From NCBI GenBank assembly GCA_039975755.1, contig JBDWGM010000141.1, forward strand, positions 1 to 64,000: a stretch of DNA of 64,000 bases, given 5' to 3'. This document shows positions 51,495 to 60,814 of the stretch, in pieces; the stretch's first letter is position 1; the number at the start of each line of letters is the position of its first letter. Made by a program: the position numbers and the translations under genes. The notes beneath the pieces were generated by a model. It saw only the letters and a program-made list of their open reading frames with translations, searched no databases and was not told where the DNA came from. This stretch comes from JABSSA01 sp039975755 (GTDB lineage: Bacteria; Pseudomonadota; Alphaproteobacteria; Rhodobacterales; Rhodobacteraceae).

Positions 51495-53960
51495 ATGGCA
51501 GCAAATGTGTTTCGTTGGTTGGTAAGGATTGCCGCCGGACTTATTGTCCTCAGCGTTCTTGCTGTTGTTTTGGTCTATTACTTCGCGTCCCGGTCACTAC
51601 CTGATTATGACGCGACAATTCGTATGGATGGCATTTCAGCTCCTGTCGAAATCGTTCGCGACAATGCAAACGTGCCCCATATTTTCGCAGAACGCGACGA
51701 AGACGTTTATTTCGCTCTTGGCTTTGCCCATGCGCAAGACCGTTTGTGGCAAATGACAATGTTGCGTCGCACAGCACAGGGCCGATTATCAGAACTGTTT
51801 GGAACAGCGACCGTCGACGTCGATAGCTTTATCCGTCGGTTAGATATCTACGCATTGGCCGTCGCCAGCGTCGAAGCACAATCTCCGCAAGCTCTGACGT
51901 TTTTGGAAGCGTATGCTGCGGGCGTTAATGCACGTATAACCCAAGTGAACTCCGAAGCATTGGGGCGCGGCGCACCCGAAATGTGGATTTTCAACCACGC
52001 GATATCACCGTGGCGTCCCGCAGACAGTCTGGCTATTGCCAAACTGATGGGCCTACAGCTGTCGGGACATATGGACGATGAAATCATTCTCGCGCGGACG
52101 TCTCTGGCATTAACGGACCCAAAACGTGTCAAAGATTTACTGCCCGATGCGCCCGGCCCCGGAATCGCCGCCCTACCGGAATATGCCAGCCTTATTCCAG
52201 ATCTGCCGAAATTCGCAAAAGGCAGTCCGCGTGAGGTTCATCCATTATCGCCTTTCCGGCCGCGTGGGTTAACGGGTGCTTCGAACGCATGGGCCGCCTC
52301 ACCTTCACGATCTGCCTCTGGCGGCACTTTGTTGGCAAACGATCCGCACTTGGGCTTTTCAGCACCCGCAATCTGGTATCTTGCACGACTGGAATTGCAA
52401 ACAGGCGGTGTCATCGGTGGCACAATCCCTGGGATGCCGGTCGTAATGACTGGACGATCTTCGGACCTTGGCTGGGGCCTGACAACGGCCTATGCCGACG
52501 ATCAGGACGTCTATCTTGAGGAGTTGAACCCAGACAACCCCCAAGAATACCGGACCCCAGATGGGTGGAGTGAATTTGAAACCCGTGGCTCTATCATCAA
52601 GGTAAAAGACGAAGCGCCGATCACCTTGACCTTGCGCTGGACCGAGAATGGGCCGGTTATCCCTGCGTCTGTGAAATCTTTGGGCACTATCACACCACAA
52701 GGTCATGTTACCGCCTTGCGCTGGACCGTGCTGTCGCCAAACGATACGTCCCTGACTGCGGCTTTCGGCATTATGCAGGCAGAAACAGTGCAGGATGCAA
52801 TCACCGCAATGGAAAATTATATTGCGCCTGCGCAAAATCTGACATTGGCCGACCGTGACACCATCGCCATGAAAACCGTTGGCGTCATCCCAAGTCGCGA
52901 TGCCAATCACCTGACCCAAGGACGATTGCCCAGCTTTGGGTATATGCCGCAAAATCGGTGGCAAGGGCGCATGCCATACGCGTCGAACCCGGAATTTGTG
53001 TCTCCTATCGGGGGTATCCTTGGGAACACAAACAACAAGACTGTCGATCGCCCGTTTCCCAATCACGTCAGCTTTGTCTATGGCGACACCCAACGCATCC
53101 AGCGCTGGCAACGACTGATGCAAACGCGCGAAGTCCACACGCGCGACAGTTTTATCGAAGCGCAATTGGACAGTGTTTCGTTTACGGCACGTTCTCTTTT
53201 GCCGCTCATTGGGGCCGACCTTTGGTTTACGGGCGAAGCCGCACCAGAAGGCACGCGTGAACGTCAACGCCAGCGCGCCCTTGCCTTACTGGCCGAATGG
53301 AACGGCGAAATGAACGAACATTGGCCAGAACCGTTGCTGTATGCCGCGTGGATACGCGCGCTACAGGATCGGTTAATCCACGATGATCTTGGTCCATTGG
53401 CCGATGAATACACACATGTCGAACCGCTTTTCATCGAACGGGTTTTTCGCGACGTCGATGGTGCAAGTGCATGGTGCGACGTTCGTCAATCCGCCCCAAC
53501 AGAAAGCTGTTCAGATCTGGCGCGCATGGCCTTGGACGACGCTTTGATCTGGATCGAAGAAACTTGGGGCAGCCAAATCGAAGCTTTACGCTGGGGCGAC
53601 GCACACCAAGCCACACATGACCATCAGGTTTTGGGGACAGTCCCGTTGTTGCGCCAATTTGTGAACATCCGCCAATCAACATCCGGCGGGGACAATACAT
53701 TGTTGCGTGGCCGCACAAAGGGTTCAGGCGACGACCCATTTCATAACGTGCATGGCGCTGGATATCGTGGTGTCTACGATTTTGCTGACCCCAACAGTTC
53801 GGTCTTCATTTCTTCGACTGGTCAATCGGGGCATTTTCTGTCTCGGCATTATGACGATATGGCCCAGCTTTGGCGGCGCGGGGAATATATTCCGATGTCG
53901 CTGGACGAAGGTTTGGCACGTGCAGGCTCGGTTGGTGTAACGACATTGACCCCGCGTTGA
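51495..53960 (+). CDS. Penicillin acylase family N-terminal nucleophile hydrolase
   Basis: An 821-residue amidohydrolase. An N-terminal hydrophobic segment (IAAGLIVLSVLAVVLVYYFA) anchors or exports it. The alpha chain holds VEIVRDNANVPHIFAE and ALGFAHAQDRLWQM. Autocleavage should expose Ser263 in TGASNAWAASP as the beta-chain nucleophile, followed by LLANDPHLGFSAPAIWY. The C-terminal GQSGHFLSRHYDD is typical. Substrates of the family include beta-lactams and acyl-homoserine lactones, so quorum-signal acylase activity is possible but unproven. AGGAAGG precedes the ATG. It overlaps the next gene by one base. Confidence 0.92.
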   Translation: MAANVFRWLVRIAAGLIVLSVLAVVLVYYFASRSLPDYDATIRMDGISAPVEIVRDNANVPHIFAERDEDVYFALGFAHAQDRLWQMTMLRRTAQGRLSELFGTATVDVDSFIRRLDIYALAVASVEAQSPQALTFLEAYAAGVNARITQVNSEALGRGAPEMWIFNHAISPWRPADSLAIAKLMGLQLSGHMDDEIILARTSLALTDPKRVKDLLPDAPGPGIAALPEYASLIPDLPKFAKGSPREVHPLSPFRPRGLTGASNAWAASPSRSASGGTLLANDPHLGFSAPAIWYLARLELQTGGVIGGTIPGMPVVMTGRSSDLGWGLTTAYADDQDVYLEELNPDNPQEYRTPDGWSEFETRGSIIKVKDEAPITLTLRWTENGPVIPASVKSLGTITPQGHVTALRWTVLSPNDTSLTAAFGIMQAETVQDAITAMENYIAPAQNLTLADRDTIAMKTVGVIPSRDANHLTQGRLPSFGYMPQNRWQGRMPYASNPEFVSPIGGILGNTNNKTVDRPFPNHVSFVYGDTQRIQRWQRLMQTREVHTRDSFIEAQLDSVSFTARSLLPLIGADLWFTGEAAPEGTRERQRQRALALLAEWNGEMNEHWPEPLLYAAWIRALQDRLIHDDLGPLADEYTHVEPLFIERVFRDVDGASAWCDVRQSAPTESCSDLARMALDDALIWIEETWGSQIEALRWGDAHQATHDHQVLGTVPLLRQFVNIRQSTSGGDNTLLRGRTKGSGDDPFHNVHGAGYRGVYDFADPNSSVFISSTGQSGHFLSRHYDDMAQLWRRGEYIPMSLDEGLARAGSVGVTTLTPR

Positions 53961-54544
53961 TGTTGGTTCTGTTTAACAAACCTTTTGGCGTCCTGAGCCA
54001 ATTTACCGATTCAGGCAACGCAGACAGCCCGCGCCCGACCCTGTCAAAATACATCGATCAACCTGGGGTATATCCGGCTGGACGTTTGGACCGGGACAGC
54101 GAAGGTTTGATGCTCTTGACCGATGATGGACGCCTTCAATCGCGCATCAGCCACCCCAAGTTCAAAGCGCCCAAAACATATTGGGTGCAAGTTGAAGGTC
54201 GGCCGGATGACACAGCACTGAATGCACTGCGCCACGGAGTCACATTAAAGGACGGCCCCACGCGTCCAGCCAAAGTGCGCCAAATCGATACTCCCAAATC
54301 CTTGTGGGATCGTGATCCCCCTATTCGAGTACGCAAAGCTATCCCAGATACATGGTTGGAAATCACCATCACCGAAGGGCGAAATCGCCAAGTGCGTCGC
54401 ATGACAGCACATGTAGGCGCGCCAACACTTCGGCTTATCCGCGCCCAAATTGGGGATTGGAGCCTTGGCCCCCTGCAACCGGGCCAATGGGTTTTGGCCG
54501 ATCATGTTCCGCATGAGATCACTGCGAGGAAAAGATCGAAATAA
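53960..54544 (+). CDS. RsuA/RluE-family pseudouridine synthase
   Basis: A 194-residue rRNA-modifying enzyme without an S4 domain, like RluE, which makes pseudouridine 2457 in E. coli 23S rRNA. Start MLVLFNKPFGVLSQFT; the catalytic Asp is in YPAGRLDRDSEGLMLLT; later family marks KTYWVQVEG and ITEGRNRQVRRMTAHVG. The ATG shares one base with the preceding stop (TGATG), so it is coupled to the acylase-like gene although no functional link is apparent. RluE versus another member is not settled. Confidence 0.9.
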   Translation: MLVLFNKPFGVLSQFTDSGNADSPRPTLSKYIDQPGVYPAGRLDRDSEGLMLLTDDGRLQSRISHPKFKAPKTYWVQVEGRPDDTALNALRHGVTLKDGPTRPAKVRQIDTPKSLWDRDPPIRVRKAIPDTWLEITITEGRNRQVRRMTAHVGAPTLRLIRAQIGDWSLGPLQPGQWVLADHVPHEITARKRSK

Positions 54545-54781
54545 ATCATCCCTAAGCGTGTTCACCTTGTCCTCAGCATGGGCATTTCTGATCTATCAAA
54601 TCGTCAAATTTTCAACCCAGATTTGCTCCTCAACGAAAGCCACAAAGAAATCGGTCAGTTTTCATGAACCTCAATAAAATAAGGTGCACGGATAGGTTAT
54701 CGAGGTAACATTAACGTGATGAAGGACACTCCAATTCCCCTATCTTTGTAACCCAATCCCCATCATATTTTCTGCATTCAT

Positions 54782-54805
54782 GCTGCATGGAGTGTTCTAT
54801 GCAGC
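54782..54805 (+). promoter_or_regulatory. Stem-loop in the leader of the VPLPA-CTERM gene
   Basis: Inverted repeat GCTGCAT/ATGCAGC with a ten-base loop, followed by gcttttacc, ending 23 bp before the ATG. It may be a leader hairpin controlling expression, or chance. Confidence 0.35.
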
Positions 54806-54828
54806 GCTTTTACCATTTGGGGGTATAC

Positions 54829-55470
54829 ATGAATACTTTTGGCAAAACTGCATTACTCGCAGCGACATCGCTTTTTGTTGCTTCAACTGCTTTTGCATCA
54901 ACTGTCAGCATAACAGCTGCAGACGTCGACAACACCGGCGATGATGTCATGTTTAGCATTGCCAACAACGGCAATCAGGCAATCTCAATGATCACATTCG
55001 ACGTCTCGCAAGCTGCAGATGTTTCGGCTTTGGCTAGGTTCAACATTCCGTCAAACCTAAGTGATGGCGACGGTATTTCGAACGAAGGTGACACCGGATC
55101 GTTTCAGTTCATAAACACAGATTCTGACGCACAGTTGGAACAACTAAAGTGGACGTTTGACGGCGCTGGTTTGGGTGTGGGAAGCACGTTTAATTTCAGC
55201 GCGTGGATTCAATACCTCAATGACGAAACTGCTTCGGGTCAAAAAGGCGGATTGGACGACGACGGTGATCGTTTGTTCGCGTCAGTGGTCTTTGCAGATG
55301 GTTCTGTTCAATCCAGTTTCTTCACTTCACTCGGCGCGCCAGGACAAGTAGGTGCAGCAAGCCTGGATTTGGCATCACCAGCACCCGTTCCGCTTCCTGC
55401 ATCAGCTCTGCTGTTGTTGGGTGGTGTCGCTGGTCTTGGCACTATGCGTCGCCGCAAGAAGGCAGCTTAA
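54829..55470 (+). CDS. VPLPA-CTERM sorting-domain protein
   Basis: A 213-residue exported protein: signal peptide (LLAATSLFVASTAFA), an Asp/Gly-rich beta-type domain (DVDNTGDDVMFSIANNGNQ), and a C-terminal sorting signal made of PVPLPASALLLLGG, a hydrophobic helix and the basic end MRRRKKAA. Such tails are recognised by an exosortase, which cleaves and hands the protein to the surface or extracellular matrix; no exosortase gene is in this window. GGGGG lies about six bases before the ATG at 54829. The function of the surface domain is unknown. Confidence 0.88.
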   Translation: MNTFGKTALLAATSLFVASTAFASTVSITAADVDNTGDDVMFSIANNGNQAISMITFDVSQAADVSALARFNIPSNLSDGDGISNEGDTGSFQFINTDSDAQLEQLKWTFDGAGLGVGSTFNFSAWIQYLNDETASGQKGGLDDDGDRLFASVVFADGSVQSSFFTSLGAPGQVGAASLDLASPAPVPLPASALLLLGGVAGLGTMRRRKKAA

Positions 55471-55479
55471 ACGAAAATC

Positions 55480-55565
55480 AGAAAGCGGCCCCAGCACCCA
55501 AAGCGTATTTACTCCTGAAATGGACTTAGACGATTTGGTTTGCCTTTAGCGGCCGCTTTCTTTTC
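55480..55565 (+). terminator. Long-loop inverted repeat after the VPLPA-CTERM gene
   Basis: An 11-bp perfect inverted repeat agaaagcggcc (55480-55490) / ggccgctttct (55551-55561) encloses a 60-base loop and is followed by tttcgcttt. It starts ten bases past the stop. It looks like a terminator with an unusually large loop. Confidence 0.55.
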
Positions 55566-55618
55566 GCTTTGATCACATTATTCAAAGTGACGCTGGTTTG
55601 GCTCTCATGTTGCCAATA

Positions 55619-55634
55619 CCCGCCGGAAGGCGGG
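55619..55634. terminator. Tetraloop hairpin after hflX
   Basis: CCCGCC-GGAA-GGCGGG, 6-bp stem, 25 bp past the hflX stop. There is no T run on the minus strand. Possible end of the hfq-hflX transcript. Confidence 0.4.
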
Positions 55635-55659
55635 ACTTAAGTAAGAACCAAGCGGCAAA

Positions 55660-56934
55660 TCACAGCCCTTCGAACTGTGCACGATCCTTCGCGCTCCATC
55701 GGATATCAAGATCAAAGCCATTTTCCGTTTGACGCTCTTCTTGCACCAAATCGCGTTCAAACAGCCAAGCCCGTTTGCGTCCGTCCGCAAAATCAAGCTG
55801 TAAATTCGCTTCCGTCAGCTCGCCTTGAAGGCGTTCCGCGATATCGACCAAAAGGTCACTTAAACCTTCGCCTGTAAGTGCCGAAATTACATGGATATTC
55901 TCTTGGCGTTGTGCAGCGTTGCGCGTGCCATCGGCGACTTCTGGATCCAACGCATCCAATTTATTCCACACTTCAATTTGGGTCCGTTCTTCTTCGACAC
56001 CCAAATCAACCATGATCCGTCGCACATCTTCGGCCTGAGAGTCGGTTTCAGGGTGACTGATATCACGCACATGCAGCACAATATCTGCGGCCAAAACTTC
56101 CTCTAAAGTCGCACGGAACGATGCCACTAATTCTGTCGGCAAGTCCGAGATAAAGCCAACCGTATCCGACAAAATAACCTCTGGCCCATCCGTCAATTCG
56201 ACACGCCGCATAGTAGGATCCAACGTGGCAAACAGCATGTCCTTGACCATGACGTCCGCACCCGTTAGACGATTGAACAATGTCGACTTACCAGCGTTCG
56301 TGTACCCAACAAGAGCAACGATAGGGTATGGAACCTTGGCACGTGCCGCCCGATGTAACGTGCGGGTTTTCACAACCTTTTCAAGCTGACGGCGCAAGCT
56401 ATTCAACTGCGTATCAATGGCGCGTCTGTCCGCCTCGATCTGCGTTTCGCCTGGTCCACCGACAAACCCCAAGCCACCACGTTGGCGTTCCAAGTGAGTC
56501 CACGCCCGCACAAGACGTGTACGCTGATATGTCAAGGCTGCCATCTCGACCTGCAACACACCTTCTCGCGTGGCCGCCCGATCCGAAAAAATCTCGAGGA
56601 TCAAACCCGTCCGATCAAGCAGTTTGACCTTCCATGCTTTTTCAAGATTGCGTTGTTGAACCGGAGTAACCGGGCCGTCAATCAGAACAAGATCAACATC
56701 AGCCTGCTTCAGGCGATCTTTTAACTCGTCGATCTTACCTTGACCAAAAAGCAATCCGGCGCGCGGTTTTGCCAAAGGCACAACTTCAGACCCGACAACG
56801 TCAAGTTCCGGCAATGCGTGCGCCAATGCGACGGCTTCGTCCAATGCAAAGACCGGCTCGCGCCGGTCCTGGTCTGACTTAATATCTGGGTGCAACACCC
56901 ATGCGCGGGTGACCGCAGTTTCAGTATCGCTCAA
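55660..56934 (-). CDS. hflX: Ribosome-associated GTPase HflX
   Basis: A 424-residue GTPase that splits stalled 70S ribosomes. The N-terminal HflX domain contains [14 protein letters not shown] and [30 protein letters not shown] precedes the G domain; G1 is [15 protein letters not shown]2/G3 [10 protein letters not shown] and [13 protein letters not shown]4 VWNKLD, G5 VISALTGEG. The ATG overlaps the hfq stop by four bases, the usual hfq-hflX arrangement. Confidence 0.97.
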
Positions 56935-57170
56935 GAGGCGTCTTCACCCTCATACAGGCTGATCGGTTGGCTGGGCATAATTGTAGAAATCGCGTGTTTG
57001 TAAACCAATTGCGATTGCCCGTCGCGTCGCAACAAAACGCAGAAATTATCAAACCAAGTGATAACACCCTGCAGTTTTACGCCATTGATTAGGAAGATTG
57101 TGACCGGAACCTTGGTCTTACGCACATGGTTCAGGAATGCATCCTGCAAATTCTGTCGGTCCGAAGCCAT
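56931..57170 (-). CDS. hfq: RNA chaperone Hfq
   Basis: A 79-residue Sm-like protein that forms hexameric rings and pairs small RNAs with mRNAs. Sm1 motif [21 protein letters not shown] (residues ~29-49) and Sm2 [12 protein letters not shown] (residues ~56-67) are intact; the short acidic tail (YEGEDAS) is typical of alphaproteobacteria. It is coupled to hflX and lies 126 bp after trkH on the same strand, within the conserved ntrYX-trkAH-hfq-hflX order. Confidence 0.97.
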
Positions 57171-57296
57171 TGTTTTTTAACCTTTATTCTTGCCGAGCTT
57201 GCGGATCAAGCCCCCCATCCAAAAACGAGTATGTCTCGGTAAAAGCGAAGATTCTAGCCCCAAAATATCTGGAATAGAGTTCCTGGGGCAATTGGG

Positions 57297-58835
57297 TTAG
57301 CTTCGCCACAAATCAGGGGTCAATAACGCGATAATTGCCAATGTTTCCAGACGTCCGATGATCATCGCCAAAGCGAAAATCGACTTAGGTCCAGCTCCAT
57401 AGGATGCCAACTCAATTGGCGTGTCTCCGGCATGAATAAGCAGTGGTCCCGTTGTGGAAAGTCCCGCGATCGTCATGATCAATGCCTCTTCAAATTGGAC
57501 CGAAAACGCCGTCATTACAATGCAGATCACGGCCAGCGAAATGGCAAACAGCATGAAGAAAATCCATGCGATAAACGCACCACCTTTTTGCAAACGGCGT
57601 GCCATTGGTCCCGCCCCGCTAACCGATGACGGATGGACCAACCGTTCCAGTTCCCGATGTCCATTTGTGTAAAGCGCAAAGACCCGTAACAGTTTGACAC
57701 CGCCCGCAGTTGTCGCCACGCCGCCGCCGACCAAAGACAACCCCAGAAACAACAACCCTGGTGTTTGCAGCCCTGACCAGCTTTGCGCTGTTCCCCAGCT
57801 TGCCGAAGTGAACCCTGTCGTTGTCAGAAAAGACATGACCGTAAATGTGCTGCCCCAAAGGGCGTGTACGGCTTCGAAAAAGCTGTTGGTGGCCATGACG
57901 TCGAATGCACCAAGCCAATGGCGCACAAACAAAAACGCCGGGATGATGATGACCAGAATGAGGCCAATCCGAAATTCTGGATCTTCAACCAGTCCACCCG
58001 AATTTGATGTGATCGTATCCTTGGAAAAGGTCAGTCGCGATAAGGCAAAGGACATGAACAACAACATGATTGCCTCACCTGCGATCCCCGAAGACATCCC
58101 CTCAAGCCCGCCAGTTGGCGAAATGCCGGAAGTTGAAAGAATTGACATTGCATGGACCAAAGCCACGATGCCGCTGTCCCCCAGCAACACCAGCAACAGC
58201 CACAACAGACCTGTTAAACCAAGGTATATCGGAAACAAGGCGCTTGTTGCCTTGATAATGCGTTCGCGAACATCGGTCCCCGCGTCTTGTTTCAACCGCC
58301 GCTCCCGCCTGCCCGGCTCTGCACGCGCAGTGACTTCGAACCCGCCCAGATTCAAAGGCGCCAGTATCGCAGATGCCGCCAGCCACATCAGCAAGCCCCC
58401 CATCCACCCCACAAGCCCGCGCCACAGATGTAAGGCATTGTCTAGACGTTCTGGATCACTGAACAGCGTCGCGCCCGTTGTGGTCATTGCGCTGACCATT
58501 TCAAGATATGCGTTGAAAAAGCTTGTCGTTTGCACAGCCTCGTAGAATGGGACCGCCAAAACGACAGGCAAAATCAGAAAAGCCGAAAGCAACGAGACCA
58601 AAGGCCCCAACGGGCCATGCCGTGGGTTCCGGCCTTGATGGGCCAGTGCAATCATTCCAAAAATAATCAGACCAACAAGAGAGCTGTAAAAGAATGAACG
58701 CGCCGTAAGATGAGCGTCAATGACAACAGCATAAGCCGCGGGAAGCAGCATCGAGAATGACGCGAACCCCATCATTAGCAAGAACAAGGGCAACTGCAAA
58801 AGACGGACCGGAAAGGGTTGCGTGATTGCTGGCAT
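57297..58835 (-). CDS. trkH: Potassium uptake channel subunit TrkH
   Basis: A 512-residue inner-membrane K+ translocating protein of the TrkH/KtrB superfamily. Four pore-helix repeats are seen; the selectivity-filter regions lie in SAMTTTGATLFSD, LSTSGISPTGG, FLTTTGFTSASW and GLSTTGPLL. The Trk signature VGWMGGLLMWLAA and LSLVGGGVATTAGGVKLLRV are also present. It shares one base with the trkA stop, so the channel and its gating ring are made from one transcript. Confidence 0.95.
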   Translation of the reverse strand: MPAITQPFPVRLLQLPLFLLMMGFASFSMLLPAAYAVVIDAHLTARSFFYSSLVGLIIFGMIALAHQGRNPRHGPLGPLVSLLSAFLILPVVLAVPFYEAVQTTSFFNAYLEMVSAMTTTGATLFSDPERLDNALHLWRGLVGWMGGLLMWLAASAILAPLNLGGFEVTARAEPGRRERRLKQDAGTDVRERIIKATSALFPIYLGLTGLLWLLLVLLGDSGIVALVHAMSILSTSGISPTGGLEGMSSGIAGEAIMLLFMSFALSRLTFSKDTITSNSGGLVEDPEFRIGLILVIIIPAFLFVRHWLGAFDVMATNSFFEAVHALWGSTFTVMSFLTTTGFTSASWGTAQSWSGLQTPGLLFLGLSLVGGGVATTAGGVKLLRVFALYTNGHRELERLVHPSSVSGAGPMARRLQKGGAFIAWIFFMLFAISLAVICIVMTAFSVQFEEALIMTIAGLSTTGPLLIHAGDTPIELASYGAGPKSIFALAMIIGRLETLAIIALLTPDLWRS

Positions 58836-60211
58836 CAGAAAAAGTCGATTGAGACCTGCAAGAGCCGTTCGACTTCGGGCACATCTTTGGCCATCGCGAA
58901 AATAGCCACAACGTCACCTTCATCGATGCGGGTCGATCCTTTGGGGCGAATGACCTCTTCCCCCTTGCGCAAAGCTCCAATCAAAACGCCTTCTGGAAAA
59001 TCGATGTCACTGACGCGTTGTCCCGCCAAGGGCGACGTCGACAAGACCTGAGCCTCGATGACTTCCGCTTCGGCATCACCGATGGAATAAACCGCGCGCA
59101 CGCGTCCATGCCGGATATGCCGCAAGATCGAACTGACCGTCGTTGCACGTGGGTTGATATACGCGTCAATGCCCAACGGCCCCATCATCGGGACAAGCGT
59201 GGGATCATTGATCAAGGCAATCGTATAAGGACATCCTTCAGATTTCGCGCGCACGGCGGCCAACATGTTTGTTTTGTCGTCATCCGTGACCGCAAGCATT
59301 GCATCGGCGCGGCCAATGCCCGCTTCTTCCAACAATCCGACATTTAGGCCATCGCCGTTCAAAACAATCGTGCGTTCCAAGGCTTCGGCCGCAAACTCTG
59401 CGCAGCTACGATCCTTTTCGATCATCTTAGCGCGCACACGCTCTTTGCGTTCCTCAAGTGTTCGGGCAACTGCCAACCCGACATTCCCACCGCCGACCAA
59501 AACAATGCGATCTTGCTTGTGCATTGTTTTGCCAAATATTTCCATCGTCCGCTTTACGTCTTCTGCATTGGCGAAAATATAACAATCATCCCCGGCAAAC
59601 AGCTGATCGTCCGGTTCAGGCGCAAATAAAACGCCATCCCGGCGCACACCCACGACAACGGCGCGCAAAGTAGAAAACAAATCGGTCAGTTGGCGCAGCG
59701 GCGTATTCAAAACCGGGCAATCATCGTCCAGCGAAATGCCCAACAATTGTGCACCGCCATCCATGAATTGTTCGGTATCAAATGCGGCAGGTGCTGCCAA
59801 TCGTTGAAGCGCGGCTTCGGCAACTTCGCGTTCTGGGCTGATCACAACATCAATTGGCATGTGATCGCGTCGATAGAGATCAGAATAGATCGCATTCAAA
59901 TACGACTGTCCACGCAAGCGCGCGATCTTGCGACGAATGCCGAAAACCGAATGCGCCACCTGACAGGTGACCATATTCACTTCGTCCGAATAGGTCGCCG
60001 CGATAATCATATCGGCGTCGCTGGCCCCTGCCATGCTTAGAATATCCGGGTAACTGGCAAACCCAGCCACACCTTGGACATCTAATGAATCGGTCGCACG
60101 ACGCACCAATTCCGGGTTGTTGTCGACAACCGTGACGTCGTTTCGTTCTCCCGATAGGTGTCGTGCAATCTGCCACCCCACCTGACCGGCTCCGCAGATG
60201 ATTACCTTCAT
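58835..60211 (-). CDS. trkA: Trk system gating protein TrkA
   Basis: A 458-residue cytosolic protein with two tandem RCK units (each a Rossmann NAD(H)-binding half plus an RCK_C half). First Rossmann motif MKVIICGAGQVGWQIARHL with DNNPE; second IVLVGGGNVGLAVARTLEE. It regulates K+ flux through TrkH. In ntrYX-linked loci of Rhodobacter relatives it follows ntrX; here a small opposite-strand gene sits between. One base overlaps the trkH start. Confidence 0.96.
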   Translation of the reverse strand: MKVIICGAGQVGWQIARHLSGERNDVTVVDNNPELVRRATDSLDVQGVAGFASYPDILSMAGASDADMIIAATYSDEVNMVTCQVAHSVFGIRRKIARLRGQSYLNAIYSDLYRRDHMPIDVVISPEREVAEAALQRLAAPAAFDTEQFMDGGAQLLGISLDDDCPVLNTPLRQLTDLFSTLRAVVVGVRRDGVLFAPEPDDQLFAGDDCYIFANAEDVKRTMEIFGKTMHKQDRIVLVGGGNVGLAVARTLEERKERVRAKMIEKDRSCAEFAAEALERTIVLNGDGLNVGLLEEAGIGRADAMLAVTDDDKTNMLAAVRAKSEGCPYTIALINDPTLVPMMGPLGIDAYINPRATTVSSILRHIRHGRVRAVYSIGDAEAEVIEAQVLSTSPLAGQRVSDIDFPEGVLIGALRKGEEVIRPKGSTRIDEGDVVAIFAMAKDVPEVERLLQVSIDFF

Positions 60212-60335
60212 CGCGCGATCGTCCCCGTTTTGACATTCCAGCGGTCTACTTAAGAGCGTTTGAATGACAGATCACAATGGGCCGGTCAACGCCCAACCAT
60301 TTGCGTTAGCTCTGTGAACCGGGCAATGTTGCAAC

Positions 60336-60803
60336 ATGAGATATTCTGCTGCTTTGCTTTTGTTCGCCAGCCTTGGTGCGTGTTTGCCCTTATCGACCTA
60401 TTACAAAGAGGGAGCGAGCGTTGCACGTTTGGAACGCGACGAAACCGCATGTGATGTGCGCGCCTTAAAAGACGCGCCAGTGGCCAACCAAACCCGCGTC
60501 GAGCCGCCGCGATATGTGCCACGTCGCACGCGTTGCAATGCAAGCGGACAATGTACCAGTTACGGCGGGTATTTCCAAAACGGCGCAACCTACACCGTCG
60601 ACACCAACAAACGTTTGCGCCTTCGTGTGAAACACCTGTGCATGCAGGATCAAGGGTATCGGTCCGTCGAAATCCCTGCCTGTTCACCCGCAATCGCTAA
60701 GGCTGCGCCGTCAGGCGCAACCCAAATATTACCCAATTTGACTGGCAATTCTTGCGCCATCAAACGGCAAGACGGCTCTGTCCTTATTGTCGAAAAAGGA
60801 TAA
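60336..60803 (+). CDS. Putative lipoprotein, antiparallel between ntrX and trkA
   Basis: A 155-residue exported protein. The N terminus YSAALLLFASLGACLP reads as a lipoprotein signal with Cys16 as the lipidated residue. The mature part has six more Cys (TACDVRAL, RTRCNASGQC, HLCMQD, IPACSP, NSCAIK) and a Tyr/Gly-rich region. Function unknown; a disulfide-rich periplasmic or outer-membrane lipoprotein is inferred. It faces against its neighbours: 124 bp from the trkA start and 11 bp from the ntrX stop. Confidence 0.75.
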   Translation: MRYSAALLLFASLGACLPLSTYYKEGASVARLERDETACDVRALKDAPVANQTRVEPPRYVPRRTRCNASGQCTSYGGYFQNGATYTVDTNKRLRLRVKHLCMQDQGYRSVEIPACSPAIAKAAPSGATQILPNLTGNSCAIKRQDGSVLIVEKG

Positions 60804-60814
60804 GCCGTTTCACC

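Noticed and set aside
52359..53267. 302-codon minus-strand frame opposite the penicillin-acylase-like gene
   Set aside because: It is the antisense of conserved acylase sequence, Arg/Gln/His-rich, with no recognisable domain.
57694..58545. 283-codon plus-strand frame opposite trkH
   Set aside because: It lies wholly antisense to a well-supported trkH, its composition is Ser/Pro/Asn/Arg-rich as expected of a shadow frame, and it has no ribosome binding site or family motif.
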